In this document: one piece after another, positions 11,722 through 22,616 of the stretch
How the letters are laid out: the number at the start of each line of letters is the position of its first letter
How positions within the stretch are numbered: the first letter of the stretch is position 1
NCBI GenBank assembly: GCA_031216915.1
Contig: CM062292.1
Coordinates: 7,255,920-7,319,919 of the forward strand
Direction: 5' to 3'
DNA from: Pictodentalium vernedei
Lineage: Eukaryota; Mollusca; Scaphopoda; Dentaliida; Dentaliidae
Length of the DNA stretch: 64,000 bases
Notes under the pieces: generated by a model
What the model was told of the DNA's origin: nothing
The model's input: only the letters and a program-made list of their open reading frames with translations
The model's database searches: none
Program-made: the position numbers and the translations under genes

Positions 11722-12661
11722 ATTCTGAGTGAAATATATTTTGACAACAGTCTTAACATTGACCAACGCTGCCCTCAAAAAGGGATTCGTCCTCATCACA
11801 GTCAACTGATAAACAATTTTTTCCTAATATAAATCAACAACGTTAAATTCTGTTTTCCTCTGAATCTCGTCCAGGGTTATCTTACTCGTCATTATTTATA
11901 AAGTCGTTGCTAGGTCCCCTAATCGCACAACACAACATACAAAGAGTGTTTTGTTTTTGAAGGCTATTCATAAGTAAAAACAAGGTTGATACGTTCAAAG
12001 TTGTGTGAGAAATAAACATGTAGATATTTTACGAAATGAATGAACGAAAAGGGAGGGAGAATATTTGAAATTTTTTTTTATTAATAAAATGCTGAAAAAT
12101 GGATTGGTTTCATAACTTGATAACAATATGTAGAATTTTTTTATTATTCGAAAAATTAATTACGAAAGTAGTCGTACCCGAAATCATTGTTGAACACAGG
12201 AAGAGAGTGTGGTTACTGCGGGCGATGAGACGACACCCTAGCGGCACTTTAAAAGGTAATCTTAGGACTCGCAGCTTGGGGATTAGACGAAACGGTTTCG
12301 AAATTAATTCTATCTTCCAGTTTGACTCGTAACGGTGTGGTGAATACGTTCAAACTAAAACTGTGATTCTCTGGTTTCTTATCGTTTCAGATTTCGTTTA
12401 CTACAGCGTTCACCACCATATTAACGACTGCTTTGATCGTCACGTCGGCAGATGTCAAACTCATTCAGATTATTTCTCTTCCGTAAAAAAATGCTTTGGG
12501 CAGTATGCCGCTTCTCATGAACTTTCCAGTCGTTTGCATCCTACCACCACTTTTTGCGATGTCCATTTATCGTTTCATGGCATAAACTCCAGAATGCATA
12601 TCGTCTCTGTTTAATTCTAACAAACTTCATGTGCGTTTCGTCCGAAAGAAAAAATTAAATT
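11722..12661. other. Intronic spacer without clear feature
   Basis: The minus strand at 12640-12360 has a stretch with His/Cys/Trp spacing interrupted by stops. It could be more decayed Polinton sequence, but I cannot assign it. Confidence 0.3.
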
Positions 12662-13470
12662 TTTTATCATTTTTATGCCTCCGAGTACCTCTCGGGAGCA
12701 TTATGTTTTCACCGTCCGTCCGTCCATCCGTCCGTTGTCAGTCTTTCGACATCCGTCCGTTAACTTTTGTTTTCCGTCAAATAACTGAAAACCCGCTTAT
12801 GTGATTAAATCATAATTTTATGGTTAACTTGTGAATGACAAGACAATGCTTCCTTTCGAATTCGGTCAAGCCAACCAATTCAAGATGGCCGCCATGGCGG
12901 CAATATTAAATTTGGTTTCCGTCCAATAACTAGTGAATGCTGACTCGAATCATTTTGATTTTTTAATTATGCATTGTTGGTGTTTAAAGGAAGCTTCCTA
13001 CCGATTGTGGACCAGTCAGCTGACCCAAGACGGCCGCTTGTGACCAACTCATTATGATTTCCATGGCGGCTATCTTGAAATAGGTTTCCGTCCAATAACT
13101 AATGAATACTGACTTGAATCAATTTCAATTTTTGGTTATACATTATTGGTGTCTGGAGGAAGCTTCCTTTCGATTGTAGTTCAGCTACAATTCAATATTT
13201 GGTTTCCGTCCAATAACTAATGAATACTGACTTGAATCATTTTTATTTTTTAATTATGCATTGTTGGTGTGTAGAGGAAGCTTTCGGTCGATTGTGGACC
13301 AGTCAACAGACCCAAGATGGCCGTTTGTGGCCAATTCATTATGACTTCCATGGCGGCTATCTTGAAATTGGTTTCCGTCCAATACCTAACGAATGCTGCC
13401 TCGAATCATTTTTATTTTTTAATTATGCATTGTTGGTGTTTAGAGGAAGCTTTCTTTTGATTTTGGATCA
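12662..13470. repeat. Tandem repeat of about 169 bp (CCGTCCGTCC family)
   Basis: Begins with GCCTCCGAGTACCTCTCGGG, a small hairpin, and CCGTCCGTCCGTCCATCCGT. Units open with GGTTTCCGTCCAATA at 12914, 13083, 13201 and 13370, spaced 169, 118 and 169 bp, so the second unit has lost 51 bp. Each holds GCATTGTTGGTGT and GATGGCCG/CATGGCGGC blocks. The general layout resembles the AGCTCACC repeats further right. No coding function is likely. Confidence 0.85.
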
Positions 13471-13471
13471 G

Positions 13472-14609
13472 CTAGCAAATTAACCTGCTTGTTCCATCCG
13501 ATTGTACGATTCTGTCATCATTGTCAGTCGAGAAGGAAATCCTATCGATCATTCCTGTATAGATGACGTGTTTATGGCTTTGCATCGTGCTCATCGATTT
13601 GTAGATCAGTCCACCTTCGAATAGACAACACTTGTATTCTTCAAAGATGATGTCGCTTTATACGACATTTCTGTTAACCTCATTATATTTTTTGATCGTT
13701 TCTCCTCGTCGTTCAGTGGTGAAAACATACAATTTCCATTACCAAACCACGAATTCAGCGATTTTCATTCCTCCTGTCCCGTGTTTGAATTTCTCGGGCA
13801 CCCTTTTTATTAGGTCCCGACGGAATTATCGATTAGCGATCAATAGGATAATTGCTTGTGTTGTTTCATTCCGACACGTCTGGAGATATGCTTTTGTTAA
13901 AATCTGTCATCTCTAGCATATAAGCTAAACTATCTGTGTCGATGAAAAGACCTTGGCTTTCGAACCGTCGCCATTTTTTCTTGTTGTATTCGTAAATCGG
14001 TACATCAAATTCCTACTGAGGTCTAAAACACATAAACCCATATAATACGGTTGGTGGAACGTTAAATGCGCCTACTTCATGTGTTAGGGCACTAAAATTT
14101 TATTGAACATGGTTCGATGCTGGTAAAAAGATTTTGCTACGTATTTTCAGACCTCCGCTTCTGATGTGATGAGACGAATGTCGGTCCTGTTCCTGATGTT
14201 TTCCATGAATTTTCCTTGCACGCAATTGTTCAAGAGATTGAAATTTCCTTTTTTTCAAACTCAGTCTTGGCCAGCATTTTCAAACGAGATTTGTGATCTC
14301 TGTACCTTTTTTTATACAGGGACTCTCTTCGAATCAGGTGATGAGTTTACCCACTCCGTTCAATTCTAATTGTTCATGCGCTAGCGGACAATCCTGCTGT
14401 GATGGGAACCGTGTTAGTATTTCGTCCCCTGGCACATAGAACACATTGGAACTCAGGGTACGCTTTTTAGCTATCGCCAACGATTCAAATTGTAATCGCG
14501 TTGTTCGATTTGTAAAAAAATACAGGGAAATTTCGCCTCTATTTAAAAATAGTCCATCAACGATTTCCATTCCACACATATGTGCGGAACAGATTTCCAT
14601 TGTCCGCAT
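13472..14609 (-). pseudogene. Protein-primed DNA polymerase B (Polinton type), C-terminal part, frameshifted
   Basis: Family B polymerase that would replicate the element from a protein primer. Along the minus strand I see a YP..CPLAHE-like segment (around 14390-14350) and KTEFEK near 14245. Next come NN(C)..GK in place of the usual NNSVFGK, ENIRNR at 14202-14185, DIRLIT, GDGSKAK, and the catalytic DTDS at 13943-13929. C-terminal blocks follow: NYPID, KKYNEV, EYKCCLFEG, HKHVIYTG. Adjacent blocks lie in different frames and stops interrupt them, so at least three or four frameshifts are required and the gene is inactive. The exonuclease domain is not recognised. The C-terminus runs into the tandem repeat at 13470. 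The order of motifs is characteristic of the Polinton/adintovirus group; finer placement is not possible by eye. Confidence 0.78.
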
Positions 14610-14742
14610 GGTTTAGTGTTACTGTAGATGTGGACTACATAGAACACGTGCGTAATACATTGGATATTCCCATCGCTGACACATCAGAAACATTGTCTGC
14701 AGATTCGACATTTCGTAAATCTCTTAGATTCGTACTCTTTGT

Positions 14743-14813
14743 TCACTTTGCTCTTTGTTTTCAAGTGTAAGTTATGCAAAAAATACCGTACTTGAATACA
14801 AAGAGCAAAGTGA
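14743..14813. repeat. Inverted repeat, 24-bp arms
   Basis: Arm 14743-14766 and arm 14790-14813 match at 23 of 24 positions around a 23-nt loop. Core CACTTTGCTCTTTGT. It overlaps the edge of the repeat cluster described next. Confidence 0.9.
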
Positions 14814-14818
14814 AGTGC

Positions 14819-15290
14819 GGAACATATCTTTACTTGTTGCCACCCAAGGAAGACATGATACGGTTATTTTGCGCGCAATAGACTCGAAAACGGGGAACAA
14901 CGTGAAACGGTGAACATATCTTTACTCGTTACCACCCAAGGGATTTATGAAACGGTGATTTTGCATGCACTACACTTAAATAGAGAGAGCAACGCGTTGG
15001 ACGATTTGGTCAAGGAATGGTTGGATGCTTGAATATTGTACGCGAACTCGCGTCTGCCTCTATTACCAGGGTGAAGTTGAGATAGGTGCTCGTAATTGGG
15101 AAGCTGAGAACAAATTTTGCGCGTAATAACACGGAATATATCTTCATATGTTGCCACCCAAGGAAAATATCATACGGTATTCTTTGTGCATAATTTACAC
15201 TTGAATACAGAGAACAACGTGAAACGCGGAACATATCTTCACTTGTTGCCACCCAAGGAAGATATGAAACGGTGATTTAATAAATGGGTT
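14819..15290 (-). repeat. Imperfect repeats of about 92-97 bp
   Basis: Four copies of a block containing ACATATCTTNACTTGTTGCC and ACCCAAGG, near 14819, 14911, 15131 and 15228. Each is followed by a GTGAAACG or ATGAAACGGT stretch. They lie between the polymerase pseudogene and the next broken frame. A function cannot be assigned; they may be element-internal repeats. Confidence 0.75.
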
Positions 15291-15921
15291 CGTGATTAGG
15301 AGCTAGGCGGCCACTTGCCAAGTAATAAATCGACCTGAAAGACGTACGCGTATTTCGAACAATTTTCTAATTCCCATTTAACAATTAGGATAAGCGGTGC
15401 GCTAAAACTTACGTTTCCATGACACGATACACATTGGTACGGCACTTAACGTAACGGAATAAGAATTAGTAAACAATGAAACCCACTTAGAAGGAAGTAA
15501 TCTCGCGAACATGGCGACAAATTGATGAAATTATATAAAATATTTGATGAAGTTTGCATATATATATATATATAAAGTAAAGTAATTTTAAATACGAATA
15601 CATGCGTAGCGCACCGAACTTGTCTATGTGAATCTCTAAATTCAAAACTTCTCAAAATTTCCAGTTGCTAACCTCGTGTTGATAAATGACTAGAAATTCT
15701 AGCATTTTTTGTTTCATTGTTTCGAAATTATTGGATGCCAAAAAACTTCCGGCACAATCTTAGTGTGAGATGAAAAATAAGGCATTTTTTTGTTTTATTT
15801 CGCGACCTACGACGGATTTTCTCGTTGATCTTCTCCATTCTTCACCTTAATACCATTTTCACTTTGATACCCGAACCTAGATTCCAACGAAATAAATCTA
15901 TCACGTGAGATTTTGCCTCTT

Positions 15922-16155
15922 TCATAAACTTGTCGGGAATGAACGACCCGTGATGTCGAATGATTTTAAAAATCCTCCGATAGTTCGAGTTAGTTTTATT
16001 GTAATTAAAGTGGATTTCCATTTCTTATATATCATTCTATCTATGGAATCCTTCATATTAACGTCTTTGGATTTATCGAGTTCGATCATGATTGAAATTA
16101 TTTCATCGTACAATTCTTTGGTCTCCTTTTTCAATGAAAAAGCCATGTCTTCCAC
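15922..16155 (-). pseudogene. Lys-rich helical frame, possible Polinton gene remnant
   Basis: A 77-codon frame starting MEDMAFSLKKETKELYDE, predicted to be helical and rich in Lys, Glu and Ile. Further protein-like frames continue upstream on the same strand to about 16450, in other registers (for example LRKCAKNL). No family recognised. It is grouped with the Polinton-like region only by position, strand and composition. Confidence 0.3.
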
Positions 16156-16699
16156 TTCTCGTTTTCTTCCTGGTATCAGAAGATTTGTTCTCTCTCCATC
16201 CCCACAATTCTTCCATCCTCAAGCAAAAAGTCTTCCATTTCATATACAGTGAATTTAGAAAAAACCTTTATAACCCATTTCGCGCGCTTTCAATTTTAAT
16301 TCTGAATCAGCGATCTTTGCACTTAATGTCTTTGATCAAAGCGGATTTAGTTTGAAGACTCGACATCCTCAGAATCTTCAGATTTTTAGCACACTTTCTC
16401 AGAGTGGATGCTTTATAATCTCGGAAATGCACCACTTGTTTATGAATATTAAATCATTTTATACATGTTGTTTTCTTTTTACATGTGTAAAACGAAAATA
16501 AAATAACTTTAACTGTAAAAATATGTCAACTATATTTTATTTGAACACATAACAAATTTTTTTAACATTTTTTGGGGGGTCAGTTCCTTGTTTTTATAAA
16601 GTCACTTCTTTTATTTTCATCCGATGTATTACTTTCTCTTCGGTTTTACATAAACTCTCGATGACATTGCTTATTTTTGTTATGTTTCTTACATTTAAG

Positions 16700-16945
16700 A
16701 GAGTTTTTGTTCTGAGTCCACCACAAGATCTCTATCGACTTTTTGATGTTTGAAATTACCATCGACTATCATCAAGTCTCCATCATCGATATTTTTCTCT
16801 TTTTACTCCACGATTCTACACAAGCCTTTGGTCAAACTTAAAAACAAATCGAATTGGTCTCTGTTAAATTTTAATGGTATTCTTTAATTCTCATGTTTGT
16901 TTATCATCTCCACCTCTCATCCCGACGTCTTTCAATTCGATATTA
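16700..16945 (-). pseudogene. Small acidic frame remnant
   Basis: Reads PLKFNRDQFDLFLSLTKGL, then a stop, then DDGDLMIVDGNFKHQ in the same register before a terminal stop. The preceding frame reads EIYNIELKDVG. The pattern vaguely recalls small ssDNA-binding PC4-like proteins, but I do not claim that. Part of the putative Polinton region. Confidence 0.25.
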
Positions 16946-17240
16946 TAAATTTCCAGTTGAAAAACGTAACTGTTTAATTTCTTATAGGGAATGACTCTTT
17001 ACTCTCAATGGTTTTTCCATTTTTTGTATTATTTTTGCTGAACATTTTATTTTGTTATTTTATTTTTTAAATGCTGTATATATATATGCAAAAATTAAGT
17101 ATATTTAGAATGCTCTTTATATTTACACGTGTAAAAAATGTTTAATCACTTTTCTTCTCCATATATATGAAATATGAAATAAAAAATTATCTTTTGGTTT
17201 CAATTCGGGTTTTTCTTATCGCATAAGTTTTTAACTTAAG

Positions 17241-17291
17241 TTCTCTCTTTCTCTCCCCCTCTCTCCCTCTCTCTCTCCATCTCTCTCTGTG
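17241..17291. repeat. (CT)n-rich simple sequence
   Basis: Imperfect TCTCTC and CTCCCC tract. Confidence 0.9.
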
Positions 17292-17471
17292 GGCTTCCAT
17301 CACAAGTTCTGAGAGGAGTATTCCTTATCTGTTAACAAACACATAATAGCTTTGTGACCTTAAGTCATAAGATATTTGACTAGTCTCTAGAAATGCGAAA
17401 TTATGGAATCTAGAGGACGCAGATGACCTCGACACCACATCATACTATTAAATCGTATTCACATTCCATGT

Positions 17472-17677
17472 TTAACCCTTTACCCAACGCAGACGATATC
17501 AAAACTCATTATTTTAAATATCATTTTTCGAAAGTTTTGAAAAAATGTAAAAAAAAACATATCTCGTCGAGCTCGGATATGGTTTTATTGAAATTTTTTG
17601 AAAAATAATTTTTTTTCAGCTGCTGAATTTGCTTATTACGCGGGCGGATGCGGCCGATTCGTTGGGTAAAGGGTTAA
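17472..17677. mobile_element. Complete TTAA-type MITE, 206 bp
   Basis: Perfect 18-bp terminal inverted repeats: TTAACCCTTTACCCAACG (17472-17489) and its complement (17660-17677). The TTAA at each end fits a TTAA target duplication. Internal sequence is AT-rich with GATATCAAAA on the left and GCGGGCGGATG on the right. Reference copy for the family in this window. It lies within the Polinton-like region, so it inserted after that element did. Confidence 0.9.
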
Positions 17678-18189
17678 TGTCGGCGTAAAACACATGGCGA
17701 TGGCGTCTCGGTATTCCGTGGTTTGGCAGCTGTGCTCGGATGGATTTTAATAGTGCTGCATCCAATCCATACATTTTTCGCACAATGGATGAGGAAAATG
17801 TTCTTCTTCGAGATTGGCACACGCTTTGCAAAATTATATCGCAAACACTTCTTCCGCGCCCTTTCTGTTTCATCTTTTTCTCGTTTTTTATTACTTCGGT
17901 CATTTTTTCTCATCATGTGGTAATGGCTGCATTTTCTATAGTAAACGGAACGATGTCTGAAACACAAGCGATCGACACGCGTTCATACTCAATGGAGTTT
18001 CCTACAGCAAACCAAGTGCTTCATTTTTGGGGCTAGATATGATAATGACATCTTCATTTAACTGTGGAATTTTCAACACGAATGTACTTTTCTGCAACTT
18101 TGGCAATGTCGTATTTCAAAAATATTTTTCAGAAGGAATTTGTATGTACACGTCATTCTGTTGACACTCGTTAAACTATTTCAAACATT

Positions 18190-18532
18190 CGACATTTCAA
18201 ACATATTTAGACGAAAAACATGTTCACGTCAATATCCGCATACGAAGCCCCGACATTATATTTTCTCGAAGGATCCTCGTCTCTATCAATCGAAATCGTC
18301 CGATTATTATTCATTTTTGTTATCGATGCAGAATAAAACTCTGTATGAGAACCCACAGCGAAAAACCTCGTTGACATTTCCGTGCCACCACGTGTGTGGA
18401 GTTGGAAAAAAAGTTTGAGAAGTCTTCTTCGGAAATCCTAATCAGTATTCTCGAAGCCGCGCCCCGGAATTCCCAAATCGACCCTACTCCAATGATATCG
18501 GAATCTGTCCCGTTTTTCGGAATATTGCCCAT
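18190..18532 (-). pseudogene. Protein-like broken frames at left edge of Polinton-like region
   Basis: One register contains MNNNRTISIDRDEDPSRKYN followed by VGASYADIDVNMFFV and a stop. Another, at 18320-18532, starts MGNIPKNGTDSD. Between 18190 and 17690 short protein-like blocks persist in mixed frames. The composition looks like decayed coding sequence; no virion protein family could be confirmed. Confidence 0.3.
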
Positions 18533-18540
18533 GTTTAGAA

Positions 18541-19216
18541 TGTATTCCTAGTTTTAGGGTTATTCTTCTCATTCAGCTATGGCTCTAGTTTGCCCTGAAA
18601 ATATTTAATGGGATATTACGAATAGAGATATTCGCTGCTTATTTTTTTTAGTTTGCAGCTCTATTTATTGATTTTGTTTTTCCAATCGTTTTGACAGATG
18701 TTCGATCGTCGTTTCCAATCAACATTATATAGAAGGAACGCAAAAACGTCACTGAAACATTTGTGAAATAATTTCTCGTAAATATTACGAAACCGAAGTG
18801 CCATAAGTTGAATGAAAGCTGTCATCACATTTCTTTCAAGTATTTTATGGACCATTTACTGATAAAATTAAACAACAAACAATCTGAGATTTAATATTAT
18901 TACTTTATTCCTACAGACAGGACACTATATCATACAAATATTCAAAAGATGGACGGCATTGCAAAACCTAACGTAAAATGTTTTCCAGCCATTACCGGAA
19001 TCTGATATTCAATTCTTTTAACTTGATTTAATCGAAACTGTACAGTTTTTGTGGGACATCCCCATTAAATAAGTGGATAAGGTCTTCGGTGTTGTTTACA
19101 GTAAAATAATATGGAAACTGACCAAAGGCCCTATTACAGCGTAAAGTTACGCTGGTATTACTGTGTACGGTTTTCTACATTTTGACGTAAAATTACAATG
19201 TTCAGGTTTCCAAAAA
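18541..19216. other. Intronic spacer
   Basis: AT-rich. The minus frame at 18661-18855 is unassigned. No repeat family recognised. Confidence 0.4.
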
Positions 19217-19368
19217 TCATCTCTTTACTTCAGAGAAACACGAGCGCATGCATGAGTATGTGGAATAAAAATCTGTAAACTCACAAGCGTTTGTGAATAA
19301 TATTGTCATGCTATCGCGAAAAATACGAATAGACACAGATGATTTTTCATATAAGTTTGAATACATAC

Positions 19369-19660
19369 CTTTAATGTAAGTATTTTTATCAGGACCAGAA
19401 ATGACTTTGTCTGACATTTCGCAGGATTTGGAACTCCTGTTATATGCAAACGATGTACACGTTTTGTCACTGTCGCACATGGCGGCACAATGAAGTTTTG
19501 AAGACGCACAGGTAATGATACCGCTCACACTGTCGCCTGTCCCTTTGTTCTTGTAGAATGACTCCATCTGCACATTTCCTTCAACTTTGCGCCCCAGGAG
19601 GAGAAAAGATAACATTCCTATTATCACGATATTTGGACAAAGTTTCGTAATTAATTTCAT
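19369..19660 (-). CDS. Exon 1 of PAN/C-type lectin-like gene: signal peptide and PAN-like segment
   Basis: ATG at 19660-19658 opens a frame whose first 28 or so residues form a signal peptide: KLITKLCPN, then the hydrophobic core IVIIGMLSFLLLG, then a cleavage region near VEG. Residues 45-90 read GIITCASSKLHC, AAMCDSDKTCTSFAYN and SKSCEMSD. This Cys spacing and the C.SFAYN core are typical of PAN/apple-like modules in secreted invertebrate lectins. The exon ends at AAAG|GTATGT (19369/19368), a good donor, leaving one nucleotide. The frame runs on to 19217 without a domain, as expected for intron. Phase matches exon 2 at 7565. The product should be a secreted adhesion or immune-type lectin; ligand unknown. 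First-exon status is inferred, as 5' UTR exons may exist. Confidence 0.7.
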
Positions 19661-21949
19661 CGTTCCTGAATATATTGAAGCACTTTAAAGCTAACAGAAG
19701 GTCTTTGGCGACGATACTAACTTGACAGCATCATGCGAGTGATAATTATGCTTGGCAGGAATTCACACCGCCCACATAAAGAGATAACCAATAGATCGTC
19801 AGTACTCTAATAAAAACGATCGATTTCTCTTTTGCATAAACATATTTCTTGGAATGAAAATAGTTGCTAAAGAATATTTTGGTTTCGTAATTATTTCATA
19901 CTACTTTAGTTAGAGATTATTACTTGGAATGTTTCATATTGGACGAGATATCAGCGGAGCTAATTTCATATCACACCAATTTTCCTGATTGCATTCGGTG
20001 AAAACTGCGAAACTGTTCATGAAAACAAATTGATTGGGTCTGTTAACGCACCAAGGAGGACAACTCTAGCTTGGTTTATATCAGTCGCGACCAACGTCAT
20101 ATCAGCTCAGTAAGAAGACATATCTGCCGAGTCCGGTGTTGGAAATTCTGGATAGAAAATCAGATCGAATAAATAAATAGCAGGAAACACGACATGGATA
20201 TGAATCACTGCAAAATGTGAGTCTCACATTTTTGAAAACAGAGGGGAACAAAAGACCTATTTGGTGTTTGCCATTTCATCACATTTTAGCAGAAGCTGAT
20301 TAGGGTGTTGGTTGTTGAGGTTATGGTAGAAAGCCTTCATCTTGTTAGCTTTTCTTTAGGCCGATTGTTGGGGGACCAACCTCCCCTCCACACACACACA
20401 CACACACTCAAACACTTCCCCTTCCCCGCGCTTACCAAAGATAGATAATTCCAGGGAATCATTCTCGGGCAAAATTAAGAACAAATTATTCAAAGGTGAT
20501 ATGTTACTAAATAAAAAAGTTGCTTTATCGAAGCGCTTCACTGCTTTATCGAATCAAAATAAACATATAGTGTAACGGGCGCCTGTGTTTTTCAACAGAT
20601 AGATTCGGCCCATATCACGGTGCATTGTATAAGTTTTGAACGAAAGGAGCAGTTCAGACTGTAGCATGGTCTTGATGCTTGACGCCCATGAAACTTATTT
20701 GGCGCTTGGCTGTTTTATCGAAGACCTATTAAAACTATAGGGTATAACCGTGTATTGCTGGGGTTAGCTTGTGTTTAGGCAAAAGGGCAAAGAAGACTCA
20801 TGTGTGGTTTAAGGTCGTCTGTGATGCCTTCTGTTGATCAGCTTAATTGTCAAAGAATTGTGTACACTGTTAGTATCGGCATGTTGGAAAATCTTTATGA
20901 GACATAGGTTCTGCTGTTACACTACATATTGCACTGACGTGGTATGGTTTCACCAGCATACCACAAATTTGGGTTCTTGTACCCGCATGACAACGAAGAG
21001 CTGTTCTCTAGAGTTCGTCTCGTAGTGATTTTGGAGGGTACGTCCCGCTCCCTGGGACGGGGGATTTGTTATAGTTGGAAACATACTTTGTGATTAAATT
21101 ACGCCTCGGGACTTGCGGTAGCTGACCCAATAAGTTACCGGAGACCTGTTTTCTATAGTAAATACGTTTCGCACAGTAGTTGTGTAGGAAAAGTCTTGCA
21201 CAGAAAACAGAGGAATTGCACCTCGCGTTATGTGGGATGGGATTTGGGTTCATAGAAAACAGTTTCGATAATGAAGTTGTTTATACAAGGTTTGTAGGAT
21301 GGACTTACGCTAAAAAGAATTTTATTTTATTGCAATTAAAATACGAATATAGAAGTGTAATTAGTAAAATAAAATAAATATTTTCTACCCGTATCCGGGT
21401 AATTGCGATGCAAAAAGATGCCACATAGATAAATGCAATAATTCTATCAATTAGCTGTGTTGCCAGAAATGTAGTGATGCGAGTCAAAATGGCAGAACGA
21501 TGCTTCAACACTGACACCTTGTCAAATAATAAAATACTAAAATCGTGAACGATGGGAAGGGGTTGCAGGGCAAAGGTGGGAAGGGGTTACAGGAAAACTG
21601 TCATATCTCTCAAACTATAAATAAATGCCGTATGATTCACTACATATCTACATTAACATGGAAAATAAAATATATTTTACAGAAATAATCATTGATACAG
21701 AGAAGCAGTTGATTCGAGGAAAACTAGAACGAGTTATACGCGCTTAAACAAATATTTAACCCTCGTACCTGTATCGATCAATTTTAACGTTGGCCATTGG
21801 TCAATTTTTGTTCACATGAAGATTTCCAATAAAACTAGATGGTTTTGAAATCGCAAATCAATTTCCAGAAGTATTCAAAGAAGTACGACCAAAGACCAAC
21901 ACCTAACGCCCCATCATCGAGGAGAAGGTGTCTGTCGCCGTTTAACGCT
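19661..21949. other. Upstream region of lectin gene; no other gene seen
   Basis: About 2.3 kb with no supported coding exon. A CCAAT-type ATTGG lies at 19789-19793, reading toward exon 1 on the minus strand. A short CA tract is at 20391-20408. Frames at 20356-21517 are short and featureless. Confidence 0.4.
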
Positions 21950-22254
21950 CTAAGCCGCACAATAAAGAATACCCCGTTTTTTAATTAAATATGCAAGAAA
22001 CAGGCTTAACTTTGAAGCGACTTATAAACGTCAATGTAGCTGCGGGTCGGAAAAAACCCTAAAAAAAACGCAGGTATCTCTTAATTGTTTCAGCTCTACA
22101 GCACACTAAAAGTTCGGAAAGATCCGATGTTTTTTACTTTTTGACCATTGATACCCCGCCCCCCACTCCGCACGCCCCATGTCGTCTTCTCAGCATTTGT
22201 GTATAACAGTGGAGAATTTTCTAGGACGACAATACGTTTTTAGATATGTTTTTT

Positions 22255-22463
22255 GCCGGTGTAAAAGGAATGGAAGTCCGTAGGAACGTTAGTCCCTCTG
22301 GACTATTATTCCGCGGAATTATAGTCCTAGGTCTAACATTTCTAGGAATAGTAGTCCGGCGGACTACTATTCCTAGAAATGTTAGACCTAGGACTATAAT
22401 TCCGCGGAATAATAGACCAGAGGGACTAATTTTCCTACGGACTTCCATTCCTGTTACACCGGC
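22255..22463. mobile_element. 209-bp near-perfect palindrome (foldback MITE)
   Basis: Arms of 104 bp around a single central G at 22359, differing at about four positions. Ends are GCCGGTGTAA and TTACACCGGC. The arms are built from repeated TAGTCC/GGACTA and CCTAGG, TTCCGCGGAA elements. The paralogous repeat at 62590-63600 lacks this block (near 62900), so it is an insertion. Because of the symmetry, the two strands carry almost the same open frame (22221-22448 minus, 22246-22518 plus). That is a consequence of the palindrome, not evidence for a gene. Confidence 0.92.
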
Positions 22464-22616
22464 ATTAGAGTCCCAAAATTTCGAAAAGATGAGGACGAAA
22501 ATGAGGTTGAAAATTTAAAAAAATGGTAAAGAAAGAAACGTAGAATTGGCATCGCTGGCATCTGGTGCATAAATTTGAAATGAAAAAATAACAGTGAGCA
22601 CATAAGCACACATATT

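Larger units (their letters stand above)
13472..18540 (-). mobile_element. Decayed Polinton/Maverick-like element
   Basis: A 5-kb minus-strand region anchored by a protein-primed DNA polymerase B pseudogene at 13472-14609. Going upstream on the same strand are several broken frames with protein-like composition: 15922-16155, 16700-16945, 17690-18050 and 18190-18532. Polintons are 15-20-kb virus-like DNA transposons carrying pPolB, integrase, protease, packaging ATPase and capsid genes. Only pPolB is recognised here. Integrase, ATPase and capsid proteins were looked for and not identified, and no long terminal inverted repeats were found. The extent beyond the polymerase is therefore inference. 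A TTAA MITE sits inside it at 17472-17677. If the lectin exons join, the remnant lies in intron 1 in the host gene's orientation. Confidence 0.5.

Noticed and set aside
13632..13916. 94-codon plus frame
   Set aside because: It is a shadow of the polymerase pseudogene on the other strand.
22221..22518. Matching frames on both strands suggesting a small gene pair
   Set aside because: Forced by the 209-bp palindrome.
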